Source: Rhodocollybia butyracea | Taxonomy: Eukaryota > Basidiomycota > Agaricomycetes > Agaricales > Omphalotaceae | Direction: 5' to 3' | DNA: 64,000 bases | Assembly (NCBI GenBank): GCA_015501585.1 | Contig: JADNRY010000112.1 | Location: 1 to 64,000, forward strand | Shown: piece by piece, positions 10,258-19,607 of the stretch | Layout: the number at the start of each line of letters is the position of its first letter | How positions within the stretch are numbered: position 1 is the first letter of the stretch | Notes under the pieces: generated by a model | Seen by the model: the letters and a program-made list of their open reading frames with translations, nothing else | What the model was told of the DNA's origin: nothing | Database searches by the model: none | Made by a program: the position numbers and the translations under genes

Positions 10258-11980
10258 ATGTTCAAAGCAACGTCGGTATTTGCCCTTGCTAGCCTCGCTA
10301 GTATCGTCAATGCACAGTCATCTCCAATCTCGGTATGGGCCCAATGTATGTCCTCTATCGTGTTACTATTCCGCATATCTAAACGGTCACGACAGGCGGT
10401 GGAATTGGTTGGGCTGGGTCGACCACTTGCGTCTCTGGGTGAGGTTTTCCTTCGTGAAATCTACGTTTCTGACGTTGTATTTTAGAACAACTTGTACCTT
10501 CCTGAATGCATGTAGGTACAAGGAACTTTTCACAGGATTTTCTGTTGATCATAATGTATGATATAGACTTCAGTCAATGTATCCCTCGGCTTCCACCACC
10601 GGTTCAGCTTCAGCTACGTCAAGTCCCGCCCCTACGTCTTCGCCCCCAGTTTCTTCTGTCGCCAATTTCTGGTTCAGTTTGTAAGTTTGCCTAATTCGCA
10701 CACTTCTCCCCGCCACTGACGTTACCAGCGGCGACTCTTACACCCAAACAGCTTTCAGCCCAGCCGGAAACCCACCTCAAGTTGGCCAACCCCTAGGAAA
10801 TCCTCCTTACCCTGGCGGTACAACCACTGTTGGTCCGAACTGGATCGACTTCGACACGGCCATGTTCAACAACTCGCTGATCCTTACTTGGAACTATGCC
10901 TACGGAGGAGCGACAATTGACGCCTCTTTGGCTCCGCCATTCACTCCTACTGTATTGTCGTTGACAGACCAGGTACGAGCCATAGTTCATTTCCTGAGGC
11001 TGTAGTACTCTGACTTTTATATACCCTATTCGATAGGTGAATGAATTCCTAAGCGGCACCGCGAACAAGCCCGTAGTAGCACCTTGGACGAGCAATAATG
11101 CGCTCTTCTCTATTTGGATTGGTATCAACGATCTTTCTTGGAGCTGGTGGCAGACTGGGGATCGTCTGGCGTGCGTAGTTAGCTGCTTGCTTGCAGGGAC
11201 CAAGATCAGAGTATTCTTACGCTGCCCGTTTTCATGCAGATACAACGATGTCCTGCTTGACGCGGATTTCGCACTAGTTGACGAACTTGTAAGTCCTTGT
11301 TATGATCAGTTTGCTGAATCATATCTTTGATTCTTGCTCGATATAGTATAAGGTCGGCGTAGGAACTTTTTGTTCATCAACGTTCCACCTATCCAACGCT
11401 CGCCCTACGTCAGTTCAAGTCTATCGATTCTCCCTAAGAACCATACTGATTTCGTCTCATCTCCTTCATCAGTTTTTGGGCTTGGACCCAAGCGAAACCA
11501 ACGAAACTGCTCCTATACTGCAATCTGTCATCGAAGACTTCAACACGAAGCTGGCAGCAAGAGCAAGTAATTTATCAAGCACTCTCACCGGGGTAAACAC
11601 CTATTCCAATTCTTGTCCGAGAATGAGATTTACTTACGAAGGTTTTGCTCGCGACGTGAAGGTCAAAACATTTTTATGGGATTCTTACACCGCGTTCAAC
11701 CAGATTCTCGATGATCCTTCCGCCTTTGGTTCGTAAATATAACAACGTTTGGTTCGGCTCCTGGTCTTTTCTGGGGGTAAGTTTTCAAATTCTCTCGATC
11801 CATGCGCCTTACAAACCCTTTCATTCTCAATATGTACAGAAATGACAACCAAGGCTTGCATCCTTCCAGTGAGTACTACTGCGCATCCAAGATGGTCTTG
11901 GTCACTAACGGTCTTCAGGTGCTGCTCATGAAGTCTTTGGTAAAGACATTGCAGCAGTTTTGGCGAGTACTATTTGGTGA
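10258..11980 (+). pseudogene. CBM1 + GDSL (CE16-type) carbohydrate esterase, frameshifted
   Basis: Twelve exons can be placed: 10258-10345, 10396-10438, 10486-10511, 10567-10680, 10729-10972, 11037-11170, 11240-11288, 11347-11408, 11473-11592, 11662-11776, 11840-11868, 11919-11980. The N-terminus is a signal peptide (MFKATSVFALASLASIVNAQ). A CBM1 cellulose-binding module follows (CGGIGWAGSTTC...SQCIP), then a Ser/Thr/Pro linker, then an SGNH hydrolase. Its blocks are FSFGDSYT with the nucleophile Ser, GIND, and HPSSAAHEVFGKDIA with the catalytic His. Such enzymes are secreted and de-acetylate plant cell-wall carbohydrates. Three single-base deletions are needed to keep frame: after SQCIP (about 10580), before NFLFINVPP (about 11363), and at AFGF (about 11732). 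It is either a young pseudogene or affected by sequence errors. Confidence 0.8.
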
Positions 11981-12599
11981 GAGCTGTCCAATAAATATCA
12001 AACTCAGCTGTTCTAGTACGATAATTTGAATCTGCCCTATGGTCAAAAACATTGCCCACAGGGTTTTTGAACCGCTGACCCTAGCTAGAGTGACCTCTCC
12101 AGCTCGGGGCTCCAGTCATTGAGTTGATCAGGGCGACGGGGTGTATTTTCGAAAAAAGAGATTTACGCGCCCTGAGAAGTGTTGAACGTTGAGTTGAATG
12201 CTTAAGCCAACAGGTTGTGGGAAAACAGCACTTGACTCTGCGGCTTATTTGGAAGCTGCCTTTTATGCTCATGAGGCCTTGGAGTTTCTGGAAGGTAATG
12301 TTGCGCACCGCATACCATCTCGATTTGCCCTTTGCAATATCAAAACTCGATGAAGCTGCTGCTTTCACCATTATTTTCATAAGCCATATAAGTATACAAT
12401 ATGTACAGACCACGGATGGCTGAACCGTATGATCAGAGTGATTTTGTTTTACAATAATCTACACATCCTGCTAGTTCGGAGGATGATCATTGTAGTAGGG
12501 TTCTAATTTCACCTTGTTGCCCTCGCGAGAACCGGCATGATCGTAGGCCCGCGCAGATTGGAGATAGCAAACACACCATGCATCCGACAGATCGATGCG
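11981..12599. other. No supported gene
   Basis: Follows the esterase stop. Only short frames without motifs are visible. Confidence 0.3.
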
Positions 12600-13156
12600 T
12601 CATATAATCAGAGTCCTACATTTCGCGTAGTTGTTGGAACAGTGCAGCTTCTGCGTTTGTGAGAGCAAGTCACAGAGCGTAACATGGTTTCGAGCTGTTA
12701 CTTTTGCGTCTGAACCGGGATGAGCCTAAGCTACAGTATCTTTGGGGACACAGGTTTTTACTCATACCGGAAAATACACGAAGATGACTACTACATCCCG
12801 ATGGGTCGGAAAAAAAAGTAAGGACAAACTGGCTGATAGGCATAAGTACCCTAAGCTCGACGGTCTTTCATAGGATAAGCTCTTCAGCTCTTCGAGGACC
12901 AAATCTAGAACGAAGTTTGTTTTTTGTGGTGCTTCACAAGACTTCATTGGGCTTCAAACTTTGTGCACGTCGATTCGATTCCAAGGATGCAAAGTGAATG
13001 AGCGCGCGGGACTCTGGCGCTTAGTATTCTACATCGTGGAGAGAAAGCAGAGAGTACTTCGCATTGGCTCAGGTTTATATACGGTTGGAATGATACACTG
13101 CATTACTTACTTACACATAGCTTCGATAATCTCATAACAGCATGAACAGCGCGTAC
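12600..13156 (-). repeat. Repeat R copy 3 (orphan leader)
   Basis: Homologous to the other two R copies but without a DUF6593 gene next to it on the minus strand. It carries the motif AATGAGCGCGCG...TGGCGCTTAG near 12995-13025. It adjoins the 3' end of the intact F-box/NTase-like gene. Confidence 0.55.
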
Positions 13157-14110
13157 TTACCACGTCAACGACAATTCTAAAGGCATCCGCCATCGAGGAC
13201 CCCGAATGTCCGATAACTCCAATCGCCGCTCTCGGCCTTCGGGGGACATATCATCCTGGATGTAATGCACCGGTACGACGTCCAGGCCCAATGGCTCACG
13301 TAGCAGTAAACCTCGAGGGTCATATTTGTCACGAAACCCACGCCCTCTGACAAAGAAGGGAATCAGATATGCACCATGGATCGAAAATTGAAAAGGAACT
13401 GACTGGTACTTCTGTAACGCTTTCTTTATTCTTTCCTGCGTCGGAGTCTGCATGTTCCTCACATAAAGCCCATTGAACGTCAAGTCAGGCCAGAGGCAGT
13501 ATAAGTATCTGCCGTCCCAAATATTCATCACGATCGTTGAATGATACGTTAATACGAAATCCGCCGGGATGGAGTTCTTGAACACAGTGACCAGATCGAC
13601 ACCCGGACGCCCTGCCATCGGATTCGCGTAATGTTCGTACTGGAACTTGAACGCAGTCGAGTCAGAACCAGGATAAAAGTGGTCAACGTTCTGCGACCGC
13701 TCGTTATCACGTTTGAATCGGCATTTCTGCACAAGGAACTCTCGTACTTGGAGAGTTTGAGACGCCTCGGCAACGATGTCAAGATCCGCAGGCTGCCAAT
13801 CGCCAGGATGGAGGAGCGACAAAGCGAACGATCCACCAACGACAGAAGCGGTGCTCTGCAATAGAACCTGGAACGCTGCTAGATGAACGTCATCGAACAC
13901 CCGCAACAATCCTCTCCGCAGTCGAACAGCGGGGGAGGAAGCCAGAGCGTTGAAAAAATATCTGCAAGTCCCTCGGAAGCGTAGCAGACTACGCATGTCC
14001 AGATATTTCTGGATTAGTGCGAGTAATTCTGGGGTGTGCAGGATTAACGTGATACCACCAAGGTTCGGTCGCCAGATGATGCGCTGGTTCCATTTGATAG
14101 TAGCATTCAT
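13157..14110 (-). CDS. F-box protein with nucleotidyltransferase-like domain
   Basis: Single-exon protein of 317 residues from the ATG at 14110 (MNATIKWNQRIIW). Residues 25-56 look like an F-box (HTPELLALIQKYL...RFRGTCRYFF). From about residue 90 a nucleotidyltransferase-fold signature follows: GGSFAL (GGS at 92-94), then about 15 residues later ADLDIV with Asp109 and Asp111, as in GS..[DE]x[DE] enzymes. A third carboxylate might be the Asp of GVDLVTVF. Similar F-box/NTase-like proteins occur in Agaricomycetes; the function is unknown. A GTAAGT donor overlaps the stop codon and is also present in the R1/R2 fragments, so a short further exon is possible. A broken fragment lies at 9541-9735. 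Confidence 0.75.
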   Translation of the reverse strand: MNATIKWNQRIIWRPNLGGITLILHTPELLALIQKYLDMRSLLRFRGTCRYFFNALASSPAVRLRRGLLRVFDDVHLAAFQVLLQSTASVVGGSFALSLLHPGDWQPADLDIVAEASQTLQVREFLVQKCRFKRDNERSQNVDHFYPGSDSTAFKFQYEHYANPMAGRPGVDLVTVFKNSIPADFVLTYHSTIVMNIWDGRYLYCLWPDLTFNGLYVRNMQTPTQERIKKALQKYQSVPFQFSIHGAYLIPFFVRGRGFRDKYDPRGLLLREPLGLDVVPVHYIQDDMSPEGRERRLELSDIRGPRWRMPLELSLTW

Positions 14111-14233
14111 ACGGTAGTGGTGATGATGGAAGGTGGAATGATATAGCTGCAGAGATTTTGATAGCACTTCATATCGGGGCTTTTCACCGTTGGTGAGCAA
14201 AGAGCGACTATTAAATATTAAATGTTCAAGTCA

Positions 14234-14984
14234 TTAGAACTGATCAAATGAAATAGAATAATGATTACCTTGAACTCTACGCTCCGGGCTTAACACTACG
14301 TTCTCAAATCTGAAGAAAGATTGTGATTCTGGAACATATCCTTTCCGAATGACTTCTTCAGAGGGCTCTTTAAGACACAATTCTCCAGAGAGCGTCCAGG
14401 TGTGTTTGTGCGGAATGAACGCGTCAGATACTGGACCAATCCTTATAATCACCAGCGGTATATGCCGTTTGTAGTCTTCTGGCTTGACTAGTTTAGTTGA
14501 AGGATTTGTCACAGCTGGTGGAAAAGATGAATGTGCATCGACATCGAGAGTTCAACGTTCAGATACGTACCATAAGCAAGCTCGAATCGCCGTTCTACAT
14601 CCATCCATCGCTTCACGATGGTAATGTACTCCCTATCGCGACATTCCTCTGGAATATCATCAACTAAAACCCCAAAATCTGTGAATCGTGCCAGTTCCAG
14701 AGGCTTTGCGTCTGGCGCGACCTCTTCGACGGGTGTCTTGAGTCCCAGGCGAGCGAGGGAGTGCAACAGGGTTTCTGGATTGTCCATCCATGTTTCCAGC
14801 TCAAACGAATTCTGAAATCGCCTCCGTTCAGCAAAAAAAAAAAAACTGTCGAAGCTGTGACACGACTTACAGCAGTCGTGTGCTCAAGATCTCCGTCTTG
14901 TCTGGGAACAAAATGTGTTTTGAGCAGAATGCTGGTATCGAAGTTGAACCAGCCATCGACTTTGTTAAAGGCAGAAACGACCAT
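14234..14984 (-). CDS. Gene D copy 2, unrecognised, complete
   Basis: Three exons: 14984-14871 (38 codons, MVVSAFNKVDGWFNFDTS), 14811-14571 (NSFELETWMDNPETLLHS...) and 14514-14234 (TNPSTKLVKPEDYKRHIPLVI... to SISFDQF). Introns are 59 and 56 nt with GTAAGT and GTACGT donors. The protein is about 211 residues. It has no signal peptide or membrane helix and no family that I recognise. The partial copy at 1-295 has the same first splice, which supports the model. A possible further donor (GTAATC at about 14265) would replace the last residues. Confidence 0.65.
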
Positions 14985-15228
14985 GGTTGCTGAGAACAAG
15001 TTAAAAAGACGACTGGGATGGGAATAACGGGACTTGGCCTGCCCTTAACTATGCGGGCCGGTTGCCAGAATCACCTCGAACGGCAGCAATGAGATCTCAG
15101 AGCCGATGCCCACACATATCTGCAAAGCCTGGATACATCTCGCGCACAGTGAAATAATGGTCATCTAGCAGAAGAAAGCACTGTATTCAACGAGCTGACG
15201 ACAGAAGTAACTACAGTGAACAGGCAAA

Positions 15229-16905
15229 TCAAACCTGAATTCCATTCGTCCCAACGACTACCACTCTCAACCCTTCCGCATCTAAAATCCGTAGCGGCTT
15301 ATATACTTCTGCATCAACTTTTCTCCGATTAAGCTTGAGAACAACCGACCGTATGCACTCCTTGCCCATCATGAACATCGTTGCAGAAAAATCCGAACCA
15401 GGTCTGAACCAGCGTGATTCAACCATTTTAACAAAAGCGGAATCGTCAAATGTTCTAGCATTAACCTGGGAAACCAGATAAAGGGTGTGTAGTTTTGGAA
15501 CTAAGGAGATGGAAGAGGATTGGTGCTGAGTTAGACTAAAGATGAAGGGTGAAGTGATTAGACGGCCCCATCCATCGTCAATTTGGAGATGATGTAGAGA
15601 AGGCATGACTCGAAGGGCTGCGATGAGGTCCGAATCGGAAAGAGATACCATGCGGAGGGTGAGCGTGGTGATCATACAAGATGATCTGGATATAAATGAA
15701 AGAAAAGCCTTGGTCGGCCAAGGAGCCTCCTGATAACCATCTAACTCAATCACATTCAAAGAAGGTAAGTCAAAGAATGAAAACACCGTTTCCAGGTATG
15801 AGTATGGATAAAAGTCGTCCTGTGCCTCAATAGCGAGTGATGTGATATTGCGCCATGTGTAATGTGAACTTTGGTCTGATTCATAGATTTCGTAACCCCC
15901 AAGTTCGAGAGAACTGAGGGAAGGGCATCTATGCAGCACTTCCACCAATTGACTATGCCCTAGTTTGAGCTGACGAAGTTTAAGATGGTAAGGGGACGTG
16001 GAATCAGGCAGCTTGGTAGTGGAAAGTGCACAGAGCCTAGGAGCATGTTCGAAGCAAGCTAAGTCAGACGACACTTGTTCCTGCTCCAAACTGTACATAT
16101 CCAACTCTGTCAGTATGGGAAGATGTAACCCGAACGGTATCTTGTGGTCCATAGTCGAATAAATCCCACGATAAGTGAAAGTTTTCCAACGATGAGCATG
16201 TTATTTCAGGAAGATTAGGGAAGGAATCTCTGTTTCATCATCACCAGGCGTACAATCAATATCCAGTGCAACTTTCAGTGGACAATCACCCGATCTCTCC
16301 AAGTATCGAGCCACAGTATCAATGAAACCGACCATGGTTTTCACTTGGTCCAGCGTAGCGGTATGTGTTTCCACCGTCAGGTTGGCCCACAAACTGGGCG
16401 ATGACAATGCAAGTGCATGCCAACGGGAGCATACTGAGTTAATTGCCATTGAAGGGAGGTAAGTAATGACGGGAGATGTGAATTCAGTGGGAGTTGGGAC
16501 TTCTGAGAGCCACGGGTAGCTCTGGAGGATATTTTCTTCACATGCGTACTGGAAGGTATGCAACAAAAGTTCGTTTGACAACTTCCGCATCGGCGACAGG
16601 AGAGAGCGTAGCTGGGCCCGCTGGATCTCGAGCTGTTGTTTTTCAGCCTGAACAATCATGGCTTGTTTGTCCGTTTCTGCCTGAACCATGATATGTTTTT
16701 GGAGGCGAGCCACTTCAGAGCCATGATCCTCGATATCTTTATCGGCCAGAGCCAGTATCTCCTTGAGCTCTTCTGCTCGTTCCAGGCTATCCACGAATGG
16801 ACCGAATTCCGAGCGAAGTTCGCATTTTAGATGAGCTAGTTCTGCAGAGCTTAGTTTTACACGTATTTCCAAGGGCTGAGCACATGGCGAATGCAGCGAG
16901 GCCAT
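15229..16905 (-). pseudogene. F-box protein F1, broken by one in-frame stop
   Basis: One continuous frame encodes MASLHSPCAQPLEIRVKLSS, a coiled coil, the F-box (LLSPMRKLSNELLLHTFQY), WANLTVETH, a leucine-rich C-terminal half and the family ending RILDAEGLRVVVVGTNGIQV. A TAA at 16201-16203 interrupts it. Intact paralogues read L-T-Q-H-A-R/H-R-W at this point, while here the codons are CTG AAA TAA CAT GCT CAT CGT TGG. Two base changes (ACACAA to AAATAA) therefore explain it, with no indel. Downstream the frame stays open for 323 codons, so the lesion is recent. The start at 16905 is the Met shared with F3. The frame extends upstream without a stop to 16950. Confidence 0.8.
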
Positions 16906-16911
16906 GAAATT

Positions 16912-16940
16912 GAATAAGCGCGCAAGGAGTTGTTGGCGCC
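16912..16940 (-). promoter_or_regulatory. GGCGCC...GCGCGCTTATTC box before F1
   Basis: Reading the minus strand, GGCGCCAAC is followed by GCGCGCTTATTCA, ending 6 nt upstream of the F1 ATG. The same box precedes F2 (21287-21311) and F3 (44745-44773), and a degraded form precedes F4 (63748-63776). Confidence 0.5.
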
Positions 16941-17031
16941 TAACCTTCACCTCTCGATTTCATGATCATGCTTCTTCCAGCCTTACCATTTTCTAGAGCT
17001 GGCCAGAGCCAGAGATTACAGCTTTTTCTCG

Positions 17032-18041
17032 ATGGAAGATCTCTCTCGAACAATAATCAAAATTATTTTGCTGCTTTTCTGGAGTTTGCCGATGGAAAGA
17101 AAGATCACCGATAAGATTTGTACGTCTAGCTTTAAAGGGTTGTTTCTAGTACAGCTATATCTATTGCTCTATAGGACTTCATATTGGCGTATGTCAACCC
17201 CTTGCTTGGACCGTGACTCTGTTATACTATTCTCTCTGCAGAGCATCTGCGAAATCCTACATGCGCTTCAACTTCAGTGGACATCTCACACTGGCTCCAA
17301 ACCCATTTACAATGTATTCCGGCTCCGCTATCCCTGCCAGAAATTTTGATGACTCTCTCTCCTGCACCAAATGATTGCATAATTAGCGATTGGAGATGTG
17401 GAAGTAACAACCTATTTATGCGTCTCTCTTCAATCTACAGTCTCTGGCCAGTGCGTCGAAATCATGTGTCAGCCCCATGCGGGTGATGTTGGGATCGAAC
17501 TTCGACATTGGGGTCAGCGCATTTGGTTTATCAACAGATCAAAGATGTTACGCTGGACACTTGAGGTTCAGTATGAGGACGTACAGATATCTTTATATCC
17601 TTCCGAATGTTTCTATGACCAGCCTGACGTTAACGTTCACCGTCTGTCGCTCATAAAGTAATCGTCTTGCACAACAGTTTTCCAAGCCTAGTGCTACTTG
17701 TTGGCCCAGGTCTCCCCCTTAGCCTCGATGTAACTCTTTACTCCACTAATTCCTCCGTTTGCATTTATACACCAAAGCCAGGTAACAAGTGTTTCTTCTT
17801 CGCTGCGGAACGACTACTATCACCAGCATTAGAAGAATTCACCTACATTCAGCTACAGAAGAATGACTGCGGCAGTCGCAATGCGGCCTTGAGCTCTCTT
17901 CGAGGCTGGTCATGGGATGGATGCATAAGTCTCGACCTTAATATAGCAGGTGTTGTCTTCTGCGCCGCAGCACTGGGAGGAACGACGACTGGCCCTATCG
18001 AATGTTATCTCCCATCGATATCGACTCCGATTTGCGTTTAA
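17032..18041 (+). other. Possible decayed gene E1, divergent from F1
   Basis: Three consecutive plus-strand frames (17032-17349, 17398-17661, 17667-18041) may be exons of one decayed gene. The 5' part (TCTGGAGTTTGCCGATGGA.AGAAAGAT) is shared with 21440-21475 upstream of F2. The fragment ALEEFTYIQLQKNDCGSRNAALSSL resembles the leucine-rich halves of F-box proteins only weakly. No confident model is possible. Confidence 0.25.
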
Positions 18042-18094
18042 AAAGTGGTCCAAAGTAGCTTTTGAGTAACAAGATCAGACCCACTACAGGAGTC

Positions 18095-18998
18095 ATGGAT
18101 AACAGTCCCTTCTATGCTTATATTACCTGCGCGAGCCCTGTACGCCCTTATTCTTCTCCCACCTTTTCCATACTGAAACGTTACAACTACCTAGTCTTCT
18201 ACTACACTCATCCTTCCCCGCTCAGTCATGGTGTTCTCGAACAGCGGTATAGCTGACGAGTGGTGGCGTTTTGTTTCTGCCGCACACACATCAGAATCCT
18301 ATTCAGGTTCCAGCAACGACTTACCTGGCTCTGCCAATTTCTCTTCATGCCTGGCCTATCTCCTTGAAGACAAAGATTTCGCTATCACTCGCACTTCCGC
18401 CCAATTATACATCTGCAAATCCAAATTCAGTAATGGGCATGGTCTTATTGATCGTATCTTCCAGCTCAAACCAATTTGCGAGAAATTCGAGGGAAAGTTA
18501 TTTGTTGGGCCGGAGGGAATGATCTCCTCACTTGTGCCTTCCAAGACGTTGACGGAACACATCAGTGGAAATTGGTGAGAGTACCTGCAATTGTATCTAC
18601 CCGGTATTGAGCTTTTATAGGTATTATATACGAGCAAAACACGATCGGAATGTCTACTGGTCTTTCGAAGGCTATCCTCAAGCGAGGGTGATTGTGAAAA
18701 AAAAAAAAAAAAAGATGCATCTATCATAAAACCCACAGTATTTGGAATCGTTGGAGTTGATGTTCCAGAGAGAACAGTTCTCATTGATTCCGACAAAATC
18801 AAAATCCATCTAAGGCGTGCCGGTCATTCGCCACTCGTGTTGTCATACGAGGGACTCTCTTATAGCAATGAAAGACGCTTGATCGCTACAGAGAAAGGAA
18901 AACCAGCAGAATTTTTGTTTTCTGCGTTCGGGGATGGGAGTTTCACAGATCTCGGATATGGAGGAATAAGCTGGGAGCTGGTTAATACCTACTTGTAA
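18095..18998 (+). pseudogene. Gene M copy 1, frameshifted at a 17-A run
   Basis: Exon 1 is 18095-18139 (MDNSPFYAYITCASP) and exon 2 is 18195-18574 (SSTTLILPRSVMVFSNSGIADEWW ... TEHISGNW). Exon 3 starts at 18621 (YYIRAKHDRNVYW). The intact copy at 25328-26221 continues smoothly here. This one enters 17 consecutive A residues (18697-18713) and then hits TAA at 18727 in that frame. The homologous continuation (FGIVGVDVPERTVLI ... ISWELVNTYL) resumes one frame over and ends at 18998. Net change is -1 or +2. Protein function is unknown. It is divergent from F1. Confidence 0.7.
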
Positions 18999-19216
18999 AC
19001 CAAATCGTGTAAACTATGATAGATACATGACCATATCCCAAAACCACTTCTCCAGCTTCGTATTTGCTTCGTACACCTCTCTCGTACAGCACACCAAACC
19101 TGTGTTCTGGATAGAAGAACGACCAGTACTAACTAACGTTCAAGCTGTACCTGCATTTATCTAGAATAATAAACATCGGAAAGTGATTAAGGAACTTATC
19201 TCTCAATCCAACATTA

Positions 19217-19414
19217 ATGAAACTGGCTCCATACGCTACCCTTGCAGGAAGGTCTGAGGTTCATGTCGACAGTGTATGCCAAAGTAGCACACGTAAGGGA
19301 GTCGATTTAAACATGGAGTATTGTCTGCGTAGCCCTGATAGTGTGGAAGGGGGAATATTTGTCATTATAGACGGATTGGGTGTGGAGTTAATTGTGAAAT
19401 CCGTCACGGATTAG
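19217..19414 (+). repeat. Repeat S copy 1
   Basis: Contains a short frame (MEYCLRSPDSVEGGIFVIIDG). It aligns by eye with about 32660-32800, for example GGTTCATG.C.A.AGTGTATGC and GGAGTAT..TCTG.GT.GCCC. It is probably a fragment of an unidentified gene carried along with the duplications. Confidence 0.4.
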
Positions 19415-19607
19415 TGCAGAATTGTCGTAGTGCTGCTCAGGAGCGAAAGGAAAAGGAATGCATTTCAACCATCGCGTACTATGAACATTCAAGCGCAGAT
19501 TATCTATCATAAGTACATCTGTCCCAACAACCCTACTCAAATTCAAACCCTGCTCGCTGACCGTTACCACTTGAACAAGCTTGAGGGTAAGAGTATATAC
19601 AAGGAAA

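Noticed and set aside
14201..14265. Fusion of gene D copy 2 with the F-box/NTase gene by splicing
   Set aside because: The GTAATC donor and the available AG acceptors never bring the two frames together, so they are treated as separate genes.
16201..16250. An intron removing the F1 stop codon
   Set aside because: The sequence on both sides of the stop aligns codon by codon with intact paralogues, so nothing is inserted that an intron could remove.
18697..18713. Programmed frameshifting in M1
   Set aside because: The intact copy M2 has no A run or slippery site there, so a conserved recoding signal is unlikely.
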